Of a DNA stretch of 64,000 bases, positions 9,227-19,924 are shown piece by piece. Under the pieces are notes generated by a model. That model was given only the letters and a program-made list of their open reading frames with translations, searched no databases and had not been told where the DNA came from. A program made the position numbers and the translations under genes. This DNA comes from Pomphorhynchus laevis. Lineage: Eukaryota; Acanthocephala; Palaeacanthocephala; Echinorhynchida; Pomphorhynchidae. How positions within the stretch are numbered: the first letter of the stretch is position 1; each line of letters starts with the position of its first letter. The stretch spans positions 372,001-436,000 of the forward strand of contig WNNJ02001187.1 of the NCBI GenBank assembly GCA_012934845.2. Reading direction: 5' to 3'.

Positions 9227-11688
9227 ATGCAAAGTAGTCAAGAGCCTTTTTCACTGAATATACTTCAGTGGAATTCGGGAGGTGCTTCTGCCCTTAGCCT
9301 TCTATCTGGTAGAGATGCAGATGTTATAGTCCTTCAGGTGACGCGGTCTATCCGTATCCCCCAGGACATTACTCGATTTATCCCCAAGCATATTTACACC
9401 CACTTTACTCCGTACATAACCCCTCCTCACGCCTCTTCATCTCAAGGTCTTTTAAACCTATTTAAATGCTCCTTAAGATCATCCCTTCTTTTAAACTATT
9501 CTTGTCCAGCCTTGTCTTGTTTAGCTGTTTCACTTTGTAAGAATGGTAAACGTATCAGCATAGCCAATATCTATATTAGGCCAGGGGAAATTCACAAGAA
9601 CCGTGATCTCCTGGACCGTATTTTGGGTAGTGGCTATGACATGTTACTCGGTGACTTCAACGACAGAACTGGTCGTTGGATTAATGCAGCACTCCGCAGA
9701 GCCAGGAACGATTACCTTATTCACAAACCACCGTCCCCAACTTTTCATTGCTCAACTAATTCTCTCATCGACATATTACTGCTTCATAAGATGTGGTTGT
9801 TGAAACCCATCTGTACTGAGCAGTCGCGCCAAAAACAGACCATCTCTCATGACCTAATTCGTTGGCGGATAGAGGAAGATACGTTGCTTAGAAGGAGGTT
9901 TCACTTTGATCCCATCAGAGTGGCTTTCTTTCAGGCGGCTATCCAACTCTTCCCCAGAATTGGTAATGAGAATTTGACCGAATTTAATTCCTTCCTCTCC
10001 TCGCAAGCTACCGCGTTTCTTTCGACTACCTATAAAGGTCATATTTACAATCCCACTCCAACAAAACTCAAGGTTTTGGCTAAAATGCTACGTCTTCCCA
10101 ATGTCTCTGTTTCTGCCAGGCAGGCCATCTCGAATGAATACTGGAGCACTAGATATAGGTTCCAGCTGAGCAGGGATAAGGCGAACATCGCTCACCTTAA
10201 CCCTTCTCAGTCTTCCTTCTGGAAGATATTCAAGAAGGAGAAGTTTGTCTGTTGGAAGGATAGAGCTTTGGGTTGGATTGGTAGTATAGGCCTTGATAAT
10301 GTTTGAAGGAGTCACTATCCTTACATAATTATGGAGCCACTCAATCTCCCCAACCAATCCCGCCTTGGGGTGACTTCAGGAGCAGGGACTTAACTGTTAC
10401 AGATATCCTGTACTCCTGGGGGCCACTTCCGGGCACCTCTAAATCCGTCGCTCCACTATCTTCTCGAGTCTCTCAGCTTTTGACAACCGATCAAAGAAGA
10501 GAACTGGCCGTCACAATGCTTTTAGCCTCACCATCCGATGTAGATATATATTCTATATATATTCTACATCCGATGTAGATATATATATACATCAATATTA
10601 GTCGTAGAATTTTCTTACCAAAGCATAGTCCGGTTTCATGTCCCAAAGATCTGCGTCCCATTTCGATTCAAAACTCCCTCATCTCCATCTACGAAAAAGC
10701 GCTTGCGCGTAGAATCCGCGACCATTTAAGTAGGCGTAATTTGATCCCACCGAGTTTTCACGGGTTTGTCAAGGGACGCTCGGTTCATTCAGCAATAGGT
10801 GAAGTGCATCAGTTTTGTAGGGATAATAGCCATCAACTAGCTGTGGCTGTTTTCCTTGACTTTTCTGCTGCATTTGACCGCATTTCCATTCCCTTTGTTA
10901 TCTCCTCTCTCAGGTCCCTCGGGTTGCCTGCGAGAATTGTTAACAGGGTGGAGATATTACTGTTTACCAAGAGGTTCTACTATGAAGACGACCCTGATGC
11001 GTGTCAGTTCTACCCTATTACAGGTGTGCCCCAAGGATCCCCACTTTCTCCTATCTTATTTCTTGCTGCCTCCATTGTACTATTCAAGAATTTAAAACGT
11101 GATCAACATCTAGTGGTATACGCTGATGATACCACGGCCCTGTTCTCTGGACGCAGGTGCAAAGATGTCGCTTCGGACATCAGCCGTTTCTTTTTAAGAT
11201 TAACAGACCAGCTGACCCTATCCAATCTTATTTTAAATTCATCCAAATCGCAGGTAGTTGTCTTTCATGGCACCCCTGCGACAAAGAAAAAATTAAAGAG
11301 ACTAGCACTCTCAGCTCTATCTTCTATATTGACTAATCAACCACTCCCTACCTTCACAAGTCGAGTAAAATACCTGGGGTTCACTGTTACGGTGAACTGG
11401 TCGGCGAAAGCTGACCTGGATAGACTTAAACGTATCCTGAAGAAAGCTAGGTGGGCCCTGAAACGGGCTCAGCATCTGTCGTTGAATGGGAAAACCCAAG
11501 TGCGCCTCTGGGGTACTTGGGCTATCTCGGGATTAGTCTTCTTTTCGAGAGGACGTCCTCCAGAGCAAAGACTAAGGTTTCTCAAGCTCCTCATCTCGCG
11601 ATTACCGCGCATAGTCCGCCTAGATTGGATTCTTCGGGGGGGTGATAGACCCCGGGTGGTTCAGTCGAAGAGCGGCGTGTTGGATTAG
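9227..11688 (+). pseudogene. LINE-A copy 2 ORF2: APE endonuclease and RT, two breaks
   Basis: ORF2 starts MQSSQEPFSLNILQWNSGG. The endonuclease carries GYDMLLGDFNDRTGRW (about residue 140) and is followed by the linker region to about 10300, where a small indel shifts frame (GLDNV then stop). A second break at 10532-10595 is a partly palindromic AT-rich insertion. The RT then reads from about 10600: FVKGRSVHSAIGEVHQF, FLDFSAAFDRISIPFV, GVPQGSPLSPILF, VYADDTTALFSGRRCKD, and the C-terminal block ending near LDWILRGG. All RT catalytic aspartates are present. There is no RNase H. Confidence 0.88.
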
Positions 11689-11857
11689 CTGGAGGGCTCA
11701 GATCCCGCTGGACCTGAGGCCGTAGAATAAATAGAAGATTGAATGATTAACGAATTGATATTATTTTTGTCTTCTCTTGCATGTTTTGTTCTGTGTAACA
11801 CGTTTTTTATCGGTTACAAGTTTTGTTTAAGAAAATCCTTATCTTATCTTATCTTAT

Positions 11858-12187
11858 ATTTTTACGTAAAAAATGCGTGCCAGCGCACGCTTACATGACC
11901 ACGAAAAAAATATAAATCATGTGTCGAGTTGTGAACGGAGGAAGTGTTTGAATGTGATAAAGGAGGGAGCGTGGCGGACGTCGGGTGGTAGCTGATTCCA
12001 GGTGAGTGGGGTGGCGACGAGGAAGGATCGGAGACCGTAGTTGTTAGAGTAATTGGGAACGTAGAGCAAGCGGGAATTACGGGAACGCGGTGATAGAGAG
12101 AGGTGGGGCGAGTGTCGTCTAAGAAGGGGAGCTTGATGAACGATGGAGAACCGAAAGCGATAAGAAAAGTTACGAGAAAGACTCTAT
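11858..12187 (-). pseudogene. LINE-B 3' fragment, 5' truncated
   Basis: On the minus strand this matches the extreme C-terminal coding region and 3' UTR of LINE-B copies elsewhere in the window: the NYSNNYG and SFLVAT type block, then the conserved end GCGTGCGCTGGCACGC and ACGTAAAAATA. It is 5' truncated within about 330 bp, as is common for LINE insertions. It inserted against the 3' tail of LINE-A copy 2. Confidence 0.75.
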
Positions 12188-12329
12188 TACTAGTCTACGA
12201 TGTAAATTTCTTTCCTTATGTGAAGTAATAGTTCTGTTAAATTGAACTATATGGCCGGTATTCGAGATATGGTTGAAGATAGCAAAAGACGTGTCGTGTG
12301 GTTTGAAAGAGTATTAGTGTTAATATAAT
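12188..12329. other. Short unassigned spacer
   Basis: No coding or repeat signal is recognised between the LINE-B truncation point and the PLE-B remnant. It could be 3' UTR of the minus-strand PLE-B. Confidence 0.4.
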
Positions 12330-13095
12330 ATTTTCAATAATCCCTGCTTTGTTTGGTCAATATACATTTTATTACAATTTGCGCACAAGATAGCGTATCC
12401 CACACTATTACATTCTTTTAAAGGTTTCCGTTTAAGAATTCCACAAAGTTAGCCCCACGTTTATGGTGTACACTCAAGTATGTATTATATTTGTAGGATA
12501 TCCTCTTCAATTGGTTAGCTAGAGAATTGCTGATTTATGTGGCTCTAATATTTTTTTGGTGTATTTAAATTATCAACTATTGTTCTCCGCTGCGGCCAAC
12601 GGGCAATGTGCAATGCCTTTGTTATACCCATTTTGGGAATTTGCAAGATTCTAACATATGTTGTATTTTTATACATTCTTTGGATTTTGCGTATGTTTTT
12701 TTAAATATTGAAGCATCTTCGAAATAAAGCAAAGGCTGCATAAATTTTTTATTTGTCCGAGCTGTTGGAAAACCAGGGAGAAAGTAACCATGGAATGTTG
12801 GGTTTACTGTGTGTTTCTGTTGAGACATTGTGTTTGTGCTAACATCCTTATAAATCTAAAAAACTTATGCTTCTAAACGCATCTTCGAAGGTTACCGTCT
12901 ATTGTATTGTGTTGTATTTTTGTTTTTGTATTCGTTGCACTTCCAGCTTCTCTGGGTGGTTATCAAACACAGCAAATGCGTCGTCAACGAATCGACACCG
13001 CTTTTTCAGATTTGGGAAATTCAAATATATGTCATATTCTCATTTTGACATATAAAAATAGGCAAGTGATGGACCCAAAGTAAGCTATCGCAAAT
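12330..13095 (-). pseudogene. PLE-B: Penelope-like RT 3' half with C-terminal GIY-YIG domain, decayed
   Basis: Minus-strand translation in shifting frames gives a second, distinct PLE. At about 13080-12905 the RT shows GPSLAYFYM and CRFVDDAFAVFDNHPEKLE (FVDD is the catalytic motif C). Further 3' it shows FEDAFRSISFLDL and then the region following the palm. Near 12440-12345 it gives NSVGYAILCANCNKMYIDQT, which matches the opening of the GIY-YIG nuclease with its Cys-x2-Cys insertion, typical of Penelope. RT and nuclease together mediate target-primed insertion. The 5' half is missing, and several stops and frameshifts make it nonfunctional. Confidence 0.7.
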
Positions 13096-13209
13096 CCATC
13101 TATTTGTTTACATTTTTGATTAAGAAGAAAGCTATTTTACTCGTGAACAATTCAATTAATTTCGTTCATTCTCTTTTGTCAAATTTTAATGCCGTACGTT
13201 TGAAATTAA

Positions 13210-16200
13210 GAAGTTCTACCGCTAAGCGGTGTGTCCGTTCCTCCTCGTGGTGCCCCTGGGAACTCCTCGCAGTAAGCCAACTGTGAGATGAGCTAAACGC
13301 GGACACCCTCCTGCTGACAGATCTTACGACAGGCCGATCAGAAGGCGTACTTAAATCGTCGCTTCCTCAATTCAATGAACAAGTCCTTACAAACTCAAAA
13401 CACAGCTAAGGCGTTCAACGTAATCGACGCGGCAGGGCATGACCCGGTTTTGCTAAGAAATTATCAAGGGTTCCAGGTGCAAGGACGACGCCAGGACGCA
13501 AGTAAACTAGTCCAAAAGCAAAAGCGAAATCAAAAGAACAAGAACAAAACTGAATGTGGTCAAAAGGTTCGTGTTGTATCACTTAACATGGGAACTTTAC
13601 CTGATAATGCAGAAGAGCTTGCAAGGATGCTAAGAAGAAAGATCGATATTTGCTCACTGCAAAAGACATGCTGGAGCGGTGCAAAATCCTACGATATGGA
13701 TAGAGAACGCGGCAATTGTGGTTATAAGCTCTTTTGCCATGGTACTGAAAGGACCAGCAATGAAGTGGGCACCGGCATATCGGAAAGATTCCGTGATGCT
13801 GTACGATAGGCTGATCGCTACGTCGACTGACTGATGAAGATTACAATTATCACGGATGATCGGACAATACATGTCTTCTCAGCTTACGCGCCGCAAACAG
13901 GCCGGAGTGACTCAGAGAAGGTTTTTTTCTTGGAGATGATGGACAATCATACACGTAGCATTCCCGCCTATGATTGTCTGGTGATTGCTGAAGATCTCAA
14001 CTGCCACGTTGGTCAAATTTCTGAAGGAAGTCGATGCCATGGAGGAGAGGGTTATGGCCTTAGAAACAAAGATGATGATCGCATTATTGAATTTTCGGAT
14101 TCTTAAGATTTGATCATCACGAACACCTGGTATATTAAGCGTTCATCTCGGCTCCTAACGTATTACAGCGATAAAAATAAATCACAGATCGATTTCATAC
14201 AAGTGCGACACGGGCATGTCTTCTGTGACCGACGTTAAAGTCATACCATATGAGACCATCGTCACATAGCATCGACCTATAGTCGCAGTCCTAAAGATAA
14301 AGCCACCCGAACAACACCATGAAAAACGTAGGGGTCTACCTCGCATCAAGTGGTGGCGTTTACATTATAAAGATGCTGAGATGGTAGCGCAACTGCAACT
14401 GCCTAATTTGAACAGAGTGGAAGATGTGTGAAACAAAACAAAAAATATGATTCATAATGCCGCTGGTAAGATACTGGGGATCATTAAGCCTGGGAAACGT
14501 TACATCAACCGAGATACCTGGATTTGAACCGACGAAGTGAAAATGAAGGTACGTGAGAAGAAACGATTGTATCACGAGTTCCTGACGACAAATCCACGAA
14601 AGCTTGGCAAAAGTACCTCGAAGGGAGGCGAAACTCTAAGAAAGCTGTCGCTGTTACCCGAGCTATCCACTACGGGGAGGTAAACAGAAAGCTGGATACC
14701 AGAGATGGAGAACGAGACTTCTTTCAACTTGTAAAATAGAGACACCAGCAAACCAAGGATATCGAAAGGATCTATTGTGTCAATGATAAAAACGGCAAAA
14801 TGATTGTAAGCCGACCAGCAGTATTGGAAAGGTGGCGTGAATATTTTGAAGAAATTTCTACTGAAAAGTTCCCGCGCCCACCGATCCCACAAGCTCCAGC
14901 AGTACTCGGTCCCATACGCCTAATCGTTACAGAATAAGTCGAAGAAGCAATAAGACAGATGAAGGCAGGGAAAGCAGCAGGTCCAGGTGGCATTTTATCA
15001 GAGATATGGAAGGCTAGGTGTTGGAATCGTGTTCTCTAGATTACAAATTTCTTCAATCAAGTCATCGAAGAGGAAAAGATACCGAACGGCTGTGAGAATA
15101 GTATAACAGTACCAATCTGGAAAAGGAAGGATAGCCCAGCCAATTGATGCAATTATCGCCTGATCAGACTACTGCCTCACACCTTAAAGATCTTCGAGCG
15201 CATACTTGATAGAAGGATACATAATGTCGCAAAAAGTAGCATCAACCAGGTCGGTTTCGTTAAAGAATGTGGAACCACTGACGCCATGCACGCAGTGCGG
15301 CTCCTGCTCGAAAAGCACGAAAAAGGCAAACCCCTTCACGTTGCATTTCTCGATTTGGCAAAGGAATTCAACCGTGTTCCGCATGAACTTATTTGGCATG
15401 CGTTGCTTTTGCATTATGTCCCAGAAAGACTAGTTCGATGTATCCAACTCCTATATCACGACTCGATGAGTAGAGTATGAATCCCGGCCGGGGTTTTCAG
15501 GCCGTTTCGAGCATCCGTAAGAGTTCATCAAGGAAACGCCCACTCCCAAATTATGTTTATTCTAGCAATATATTCAACAACTAGTGGGATACAACGTCAG
15601 CTCAATACACCATATTATACTCCGATGACTTTTTCTTGGCATCAAACGACAAGACGAATCTCGAAAATCAAGTCCAGTTTTGGAGTAACCGATTAGCACA
15701 GCATGATCTACGTTTGAACCATTGAAAGACTGAGTATCTGACGACTGATCCGAATGAAACTGACACAATTAGTCTAGATGGAATGAACTTGATTCGGACC
15801 GAAAACTTCAAATATCTCGGATCGGTACTATTGGCTGACGGTGACCTTAGGGCTGAGGTGAATGCGAGGATCAATGCTGCATGGACTTAGTAGCGTGTGA
15901 CGACGGGGTTATGTGCGATCGACGTATGAAGGATAGTATCAAATCCAAAATATATCGGAAAGTGATTCGTCCTGCTGCTTTGTATGGTGCCGAGTGATGG
16001 CCAATTACAAAGAGCGCCGAATATCGCATCGCTGTCGTGGAAACTAAGATGCAGAAATGTACAAGTTGAGTCACTCGCATTGATCATGTGCGCAACGACG
16101 AGATCCGACAGCAGTACGGTATTGCGCAAATCAATGAAAAAATGAGAGAAACTCGACTTCGATGGTTCGACCACACTCTGCGTGCAAATGTAGAATCAAT

Positions 16201-16440
16201 GGCGAAAGCAGGTCTGAACAAACAAATAGATGGTAAACACCCAAAAGGTAGACCAAAGCAGCTATGCCTTGATACAGTAAACAAGGATTTGCAAGCTGCT
16301 CGATTGCATCCCGAATCTGGCCTACAACAGTGCGATTTGGAGTACGCGTTCATTGAGAGCCGACTCCGCTTCCATACGAGATTAACGGCATGAGAAAAAG
16401 AAGTTCAATGCTATGTTTGTAGCTTTTGTCAAATTGAGTA
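13210..16440 (+). mobile_element. RTE-clade non-LTR retrotransposon, full-length but decayed
   Basis: A GC-richer unit from a 5' region around 13210 to an AT-rich 3' end after the ORF stop at 16393. Its single ORF with APE endonuclease, RT and a short basic C-terminal domain matches the compact RTE design. Many stops and frameshifts indicate an old insertion. Confidence 0.75.
13375..16393 (+). pseudogene. RTE-clade endonuclease/reverse transcriptase ORF, many breaks
   Basis: The endonuclease starts with QKVRVVSLNMGTL (about 13560) and continues with IDICSLQKTCWSG, VFSAYAPQTGRSD and CLVIAEDLNCHVGQ (about 13975-14015; the usual GDFN is altered to EDLN). RT blocks follow: EEAIRQMKAGKAAGPGGI (about 14940-14995), VAFLDLAKEFNRVPHELIWH (about 15340-15400), a degraded motif B, and YSDDFFLAS (about 15617-15645) where most relatives have YADD. 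The C-terminal piece INEKMRETRLRWFDHTLR and GRPKQLCLDTVNKDL (16130-16295) is characteristic of RTE. At least six frame changes or stops separate these blocks. Confidence 0.8.
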
Positions 16441-16552
16441 TTATATGGTAGGCATGACAACATGTTACCATATATATGGTAAAATATATATGTATATCTA
16501 TTTTCAAATGAATTTTAGTTAGGTACGCATTAGAGTTATTATAGCATATGTA

Positions 16553-16660
16553 TTATAACATATGTGTATCTTTTCCGAATATAAGATTAATTAATTTTAT
16601 TAACACTTCTTTAATATCTGCTAAATCTAGATTTGTATAAAGCGTACTAAATTTGTGTAA
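16553..16660 (-). pseudogene. PLE-A RT motif-A fragment
   Basis: The minus strand encodes FSTLYTNLDLADIKEVLIKL and INLIFGKD, the PLE-A block carrying motif A. The same block is at about 53880-53965. The plus-strand text at 16630-16672 repeats a TTTGTRTAAAGCG string twice, suggesting a rearranged junction. Only about 36 codons remain. Confidence 0.7.
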
Positions 16661-16739
16661 AGCGCACTCGCACATTAAACGGGCGTGTATTAGAATAAAT
16701 GTGTTACAGGTAAGTTTTTTCTTTATGCCCGTGCGGGTA

Positions 16740-17088
16740 TCAAAATGGTAAGTAGGTTTAAACGCAAACCCAAGAGAGATTCTCACGGAACAGTATATAA
16801 CATATCATGTTCATCATGTGATTTGGGCTATATAAGACAAACAGGCAGAGCCCTAGGTGATAGGTTAGTGGAGCATGCCCGCACTTGTAGGGATCATAAA
16901 AATACTAAATGTGCCAGTGCAAACATGTACGTGAAACCTGACATATCTTGAACATAAATAAATGTAAAATCATCGATACCTGTCCAGATAAAGATACTAG
17001 AATATGTTTAAAGGTGTTGGCTTTAAAAAAATACAAAAGCGCTATTTTAACAGGTAATCAACCAAGTGTAGAACTTAAGTTAGATTAA
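16740..17088 (+). pseudogene. PLE-B GIY-YIG nuclease domain, one frameshift
   Basis: Reading from 16745, KRKPKRDSHGTVYNISCSSC is followed by DLGYIRQTGRALGDRLVEHA, a GIY-YIG fold with the CX2C insertion seen in Penelope endonucleases; its catalytic Arg region (GRALGDRL) and Glu/His (VEHAR) are visible. After a frameshift near 16945, HVLNINKCKIIDTC and RICLKVLALKK complete the C-terminal part, ending at TAA 17086-17088. GIY-YIG makes the nick for PLE insertion. The matching RT is not upstream on this strand. LINE-A copy 3 starts almost at its stop codon and may have inserted into its 3' UTR. Confidence 0.75.
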
Positions 17089-17149
17089 TTCATCGTAGAA
17101 TTTACTCGCAAGTCTCCAGTTTCTTCAACGATTTCTTCTCAACCAGGTA

Positions 17150-18339
17150 TTTCCTCCACTCATGGATGTGAGGTAAGTGCTGTTTTGTGTTCCAACTTAC
17201 CAATTGATCAAAAGGAACTTCCCTTGGTTCCTAAACTTTTTAATTTGGTGCGCATTAAGCTGGTAGCTCCTATTGATAGGAGCAGCTTATTCAAAATTTT
17301 CCTCCGGAACTTTGTGGTACAATACAGAAATAGAATATTATTTAACGTCATAAAATACTACGAGACGAAGACTAATATTTCTTTTTGTTCGGCTGATATT
17401 GCTTAGGCATATATCGATTTCTTTAAAAGCAATTACTCAGATCTGAGAGAGGTTTTTCAGACCGATACGAGCCTCAGTCAAAGTCAATAATATTCCGACG
17501 TTTTTGTCAAAGGATGATTCCATTTCCTCCTTGGAAAATGAATATAATATTGCTAACCTAAGATTTATCAATGGAAACAAGAGCATCCAATTCCGGTTGC
17601 CTTTTATGAGACCTCTGTTAACGATGCAATGCGGCTTGATAACTCTAAATGCAACCCCTTCATGGGACACTGCCTGAAATTCACTTTACTTGACTCAGAT
17701 TCGCTAACGTACCCTACATGCAATACCTGCAACCAGTGGGGACAATAGATTTCGAGTTGTGACCTCCAGCCTACTTGCGGAGTTTGCGGTTCATCCGGTA
17801 GTCATGTAAAGTAACAATTAAAAGCGCTATGTACAAATTGCAAGGGAGATCACCCCATGCGTGGTCTCGAAAATGTAAATTATTTAAAACATATCGAAAT
17901 AGACAAAGTTAAAACGGCTGAAGCTAGAAGTTTTGCCAAGGTTTGTGAAACATCTGTTACGGATCAGGCAAATAGTATTAAGATAGTGGACGAAGAAATT
18001 TTTAAGTATGTTGACAATTAAATCCAGGCTTCTCTGGCTCTCAAGGAGAACCTGATTAGGAAGATGGTCTCCAATATAGTCAAATATTAAAACCCTTCTC
18101 TGGCGAGGACTAACACTCCGACCAAAACCAACATTAAACGTAAGCATCCAGGTTCGAACAAGAAAGCTGGTTCTGCGAGGTACATCGAAGCTATGAAACT
18201 TGCTAAGAAAGACTCAATTTGGGTTGTTGTAAATTCCGAATGCTTTGAGGGAAATGAAGACTTTGCCCATGGGCAAATGTCCCTGCCTGTTGGAACAGAA
18301 GGCAGAAAAGGTGACCCTTCCACCTTTGGTTCCGACTAG
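17150..18339 (+). pseudogene. LINE-A copy 3 gag-like ORF1, broken
   Basis: The frame at 17185-17406 gives ELPLVPKLFNLVRIKLVAPI and RILFNVIKYYETKTNISF, aligning with the gag N-terminal domain. Stops and frameshifts follow at 17406 and near 17450. The zinc-knuckle region is seen at about 17700-17870 (YPTCNTCNQWGQ, CDLQPTCGVCGSS, CTNCKGDHP) and the basic segment at about 18115-18190. The C-terminal tail AHGQMSLPV to FGSD ends at TAG 18337-18339, 34 nt before the ORF2 ATG. Its sequence is clearly diverged from the other LINE-A gags. Confidence 0.75.
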
Positions 18340-18373
18340 GCGGTGGGCGTCCCACTCCGGTTAAATCATCGCA

Positions 18374-19520
18374 ATGGTATGTACTCGTGAGCCTTTTTCA
18401 CTGAATATACTTCAGTAGAATTCGGGAGGTGCTTCTGCCCTTATGCCTCTATATGGTAGTGATGCAAATGTTATAGTCCTTCAGGAAACGCAGTTTATCC
18501 GTCTTCCTCAGGACATGACTTGATTTATCCCCAAGCATATTTACTCACACTTCACTCCGTACATAATTCCGACTCACTCCTCTTCGTTTCAAGATATTTT
18601 AATCTTAGTTCAATGCTCTTTAAGATCCACCCTCTTATTAAACTACTCGTGTCCAGCCATCTTGTTGAGGTATAGCACTTATAAAGAACAGTAAATGCAT
18701 CAACATAGCTAATGTCTACATCCGGCCAAAAGCGTTGGCCTTGATAAAGTTTTGGAGGAATCACTAGCCCTACACAACTATGGAGCCACGCTTTATCCCC
18801 AACCAATCCCGACTTGGAGTAACTTCAATAGCAGGGATCTATCCGTTACGGATATCCTAAATTCATGGGACCCACTTTCGGGCAACTCCAAAAGCGTCGC
18901 TATACTATCCTCTCAGTTTTGTCAGCTTTTGACAGCCGATCAAAGAAGATAAGTGGCAGTCACAATGCTATTAACCACACCATTCGATATTGCTGACATC
19001 AACATTAGCCGTAGAATATTTTTAACTAAGAAAATCCGGTCACATGTCTCAAAGACCTGCGCCCCATTTTGATTCAAAATTCCCTCATCTCCATCTACAA
19101 AAAAGCGCTTGAGCGTAGAATCCTCACTTATCTAAGCAGGGGTAATTTAATCCCACCTAGTTTTCATGGGTTTTCCAAAGGTCGCTCGGTCTATTCCGAA
19201 AATTGTGAAATGCATCAGTTTTGTCAGGATAACAGTCATCAGCTTGCTATGGTTATCTTTCTTGACTTTTCTGCTGCATTTGACCGGATCTCGAGTACCA
19301 CAAAGGCATACTTAAGTACGCCTTAGGGGTACTTGGATCATCTCGAGATTAGTCTTCTTCTCTAGAGGACGTCCTCGAGAGCAAATACTAAGATTTCTTA
19401 AGCTCTTCATCTCGCGTTTACCGATCATAGTCTGCCTCGACTAGGCTCTTAGTGGTGTTAGACCCTGAATGATTCAGTCGGAAGGTCACGCGCTAATGCG
19501 GCCGGGGGCTTAGATCCCTC
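18374..19520 (+). pseudogene. LINE-A copy 3 ORF2 with two large deletions
   Basis: ORF2 opens MVCTREPFSLNILQ and carries the endonuclease N-terminus with several stops. It jumps at about 18728 to LIKFW and, in a shifted frame, EESLALHNYGATLYPQPIP. It then continues through DLSVTDILNSWDPLSGNSKS to the RT start, SIYKKALERRILTYLSRGNL and FLDFSAAFDRIS at about 19255-19295. There it jumps into the C-terminal end. RT motifs B and C are absent, so it cannot encode a working polymerase. Confidence 0.8.
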
Positions 19521-19689
19521 TGGACCTGAGGCCGTAATAGTTGTTGAAGAAGAATGAAGATGGAAGTAATTCGTCAACAGAATAGTTTTTAATGTTTTCC
19601 TAACTCTAATTGTGTTTTTGTTTATTTATGATAATTAGATAGATATCGATTGTTTTGTTAATAAAAGCTTATTATTATCGTTTTTACAT

Positions 19690-19920
19690 TATCATACTCT
19701 TAAGCTCACACAGTGAAATCATGTAATTGCAGAACAAAAGGGATCCATTGCACTGCTGTTGATGGTGTTATATAAAGCAAAATTATGATTACACTAGTAG
19801 CCTGAAGATGATAGCACATCATACTGAAAATTTGAAGCAATGACAATTACTTTTTAAATAAAATTAAAAAATTCATGTGCTCTTTATTATTTTTTCTTGT
19901 GTAATATACCCTTTCGTAAA
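19690..19920 (+). repeat. PLE-type 3' repeat with degenerate hammerhead-like core, copy a
   Basis: The string GTAGCCTGAAGATGATAGCA (about 19797-19816) is followed 11 bases later by TGAAAATTTG, which is the CUGANGA / stem / GAAA order, but stem II is poorly paired. The downstream part (ATAAAATTAAAAAATTCAT and CTCTTTATTATT) is repeated at 20.45 kb. A 3' end of the PLE-B copy whose nuclease lies at 16.74-17.09 kb is plausible. Confidence 0.4.
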
Positions 19921-19924
19921 TGAG

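Larger units (their letters stand above)
7950..11857 (+). mobile_element. LINE-A copy 2 (non-LTR retrotransposon)
   Basis: A nearly full-length plus-strand copy with intact gag (7999-9192) and damaged ORF2 (9227-11688). The 3' UTR ends in a short tandem repeat of CTTAT units after AAGAAAATC at about 11826-11857. Ends made of short tandem repeats instead of poly(A) are typical of I- and CR1-type LINEs. The next element, a LINE-B 3' end, abuts it directly. Confidence 0.85.
17095..19680 (+). mobile_element. LINE-A copy 3, internally deleted
   Basis: This has gag remains from about 17150, ORF2 from 18374, and a 3' UTR ending in TTATTATTATCG near 19680. Two internal deletions shorten ORF2. One joins the endonuclease (about 18728) to the linker region, with GGCC shared at the joint. 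The other joins motif A (about 19295) to the C-terminal end. It lies between a PLE-B nuclease remnant and a hammerhead-like repeat, so it may be an insertion into a PLE-B copy. Confidence 0.8.
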
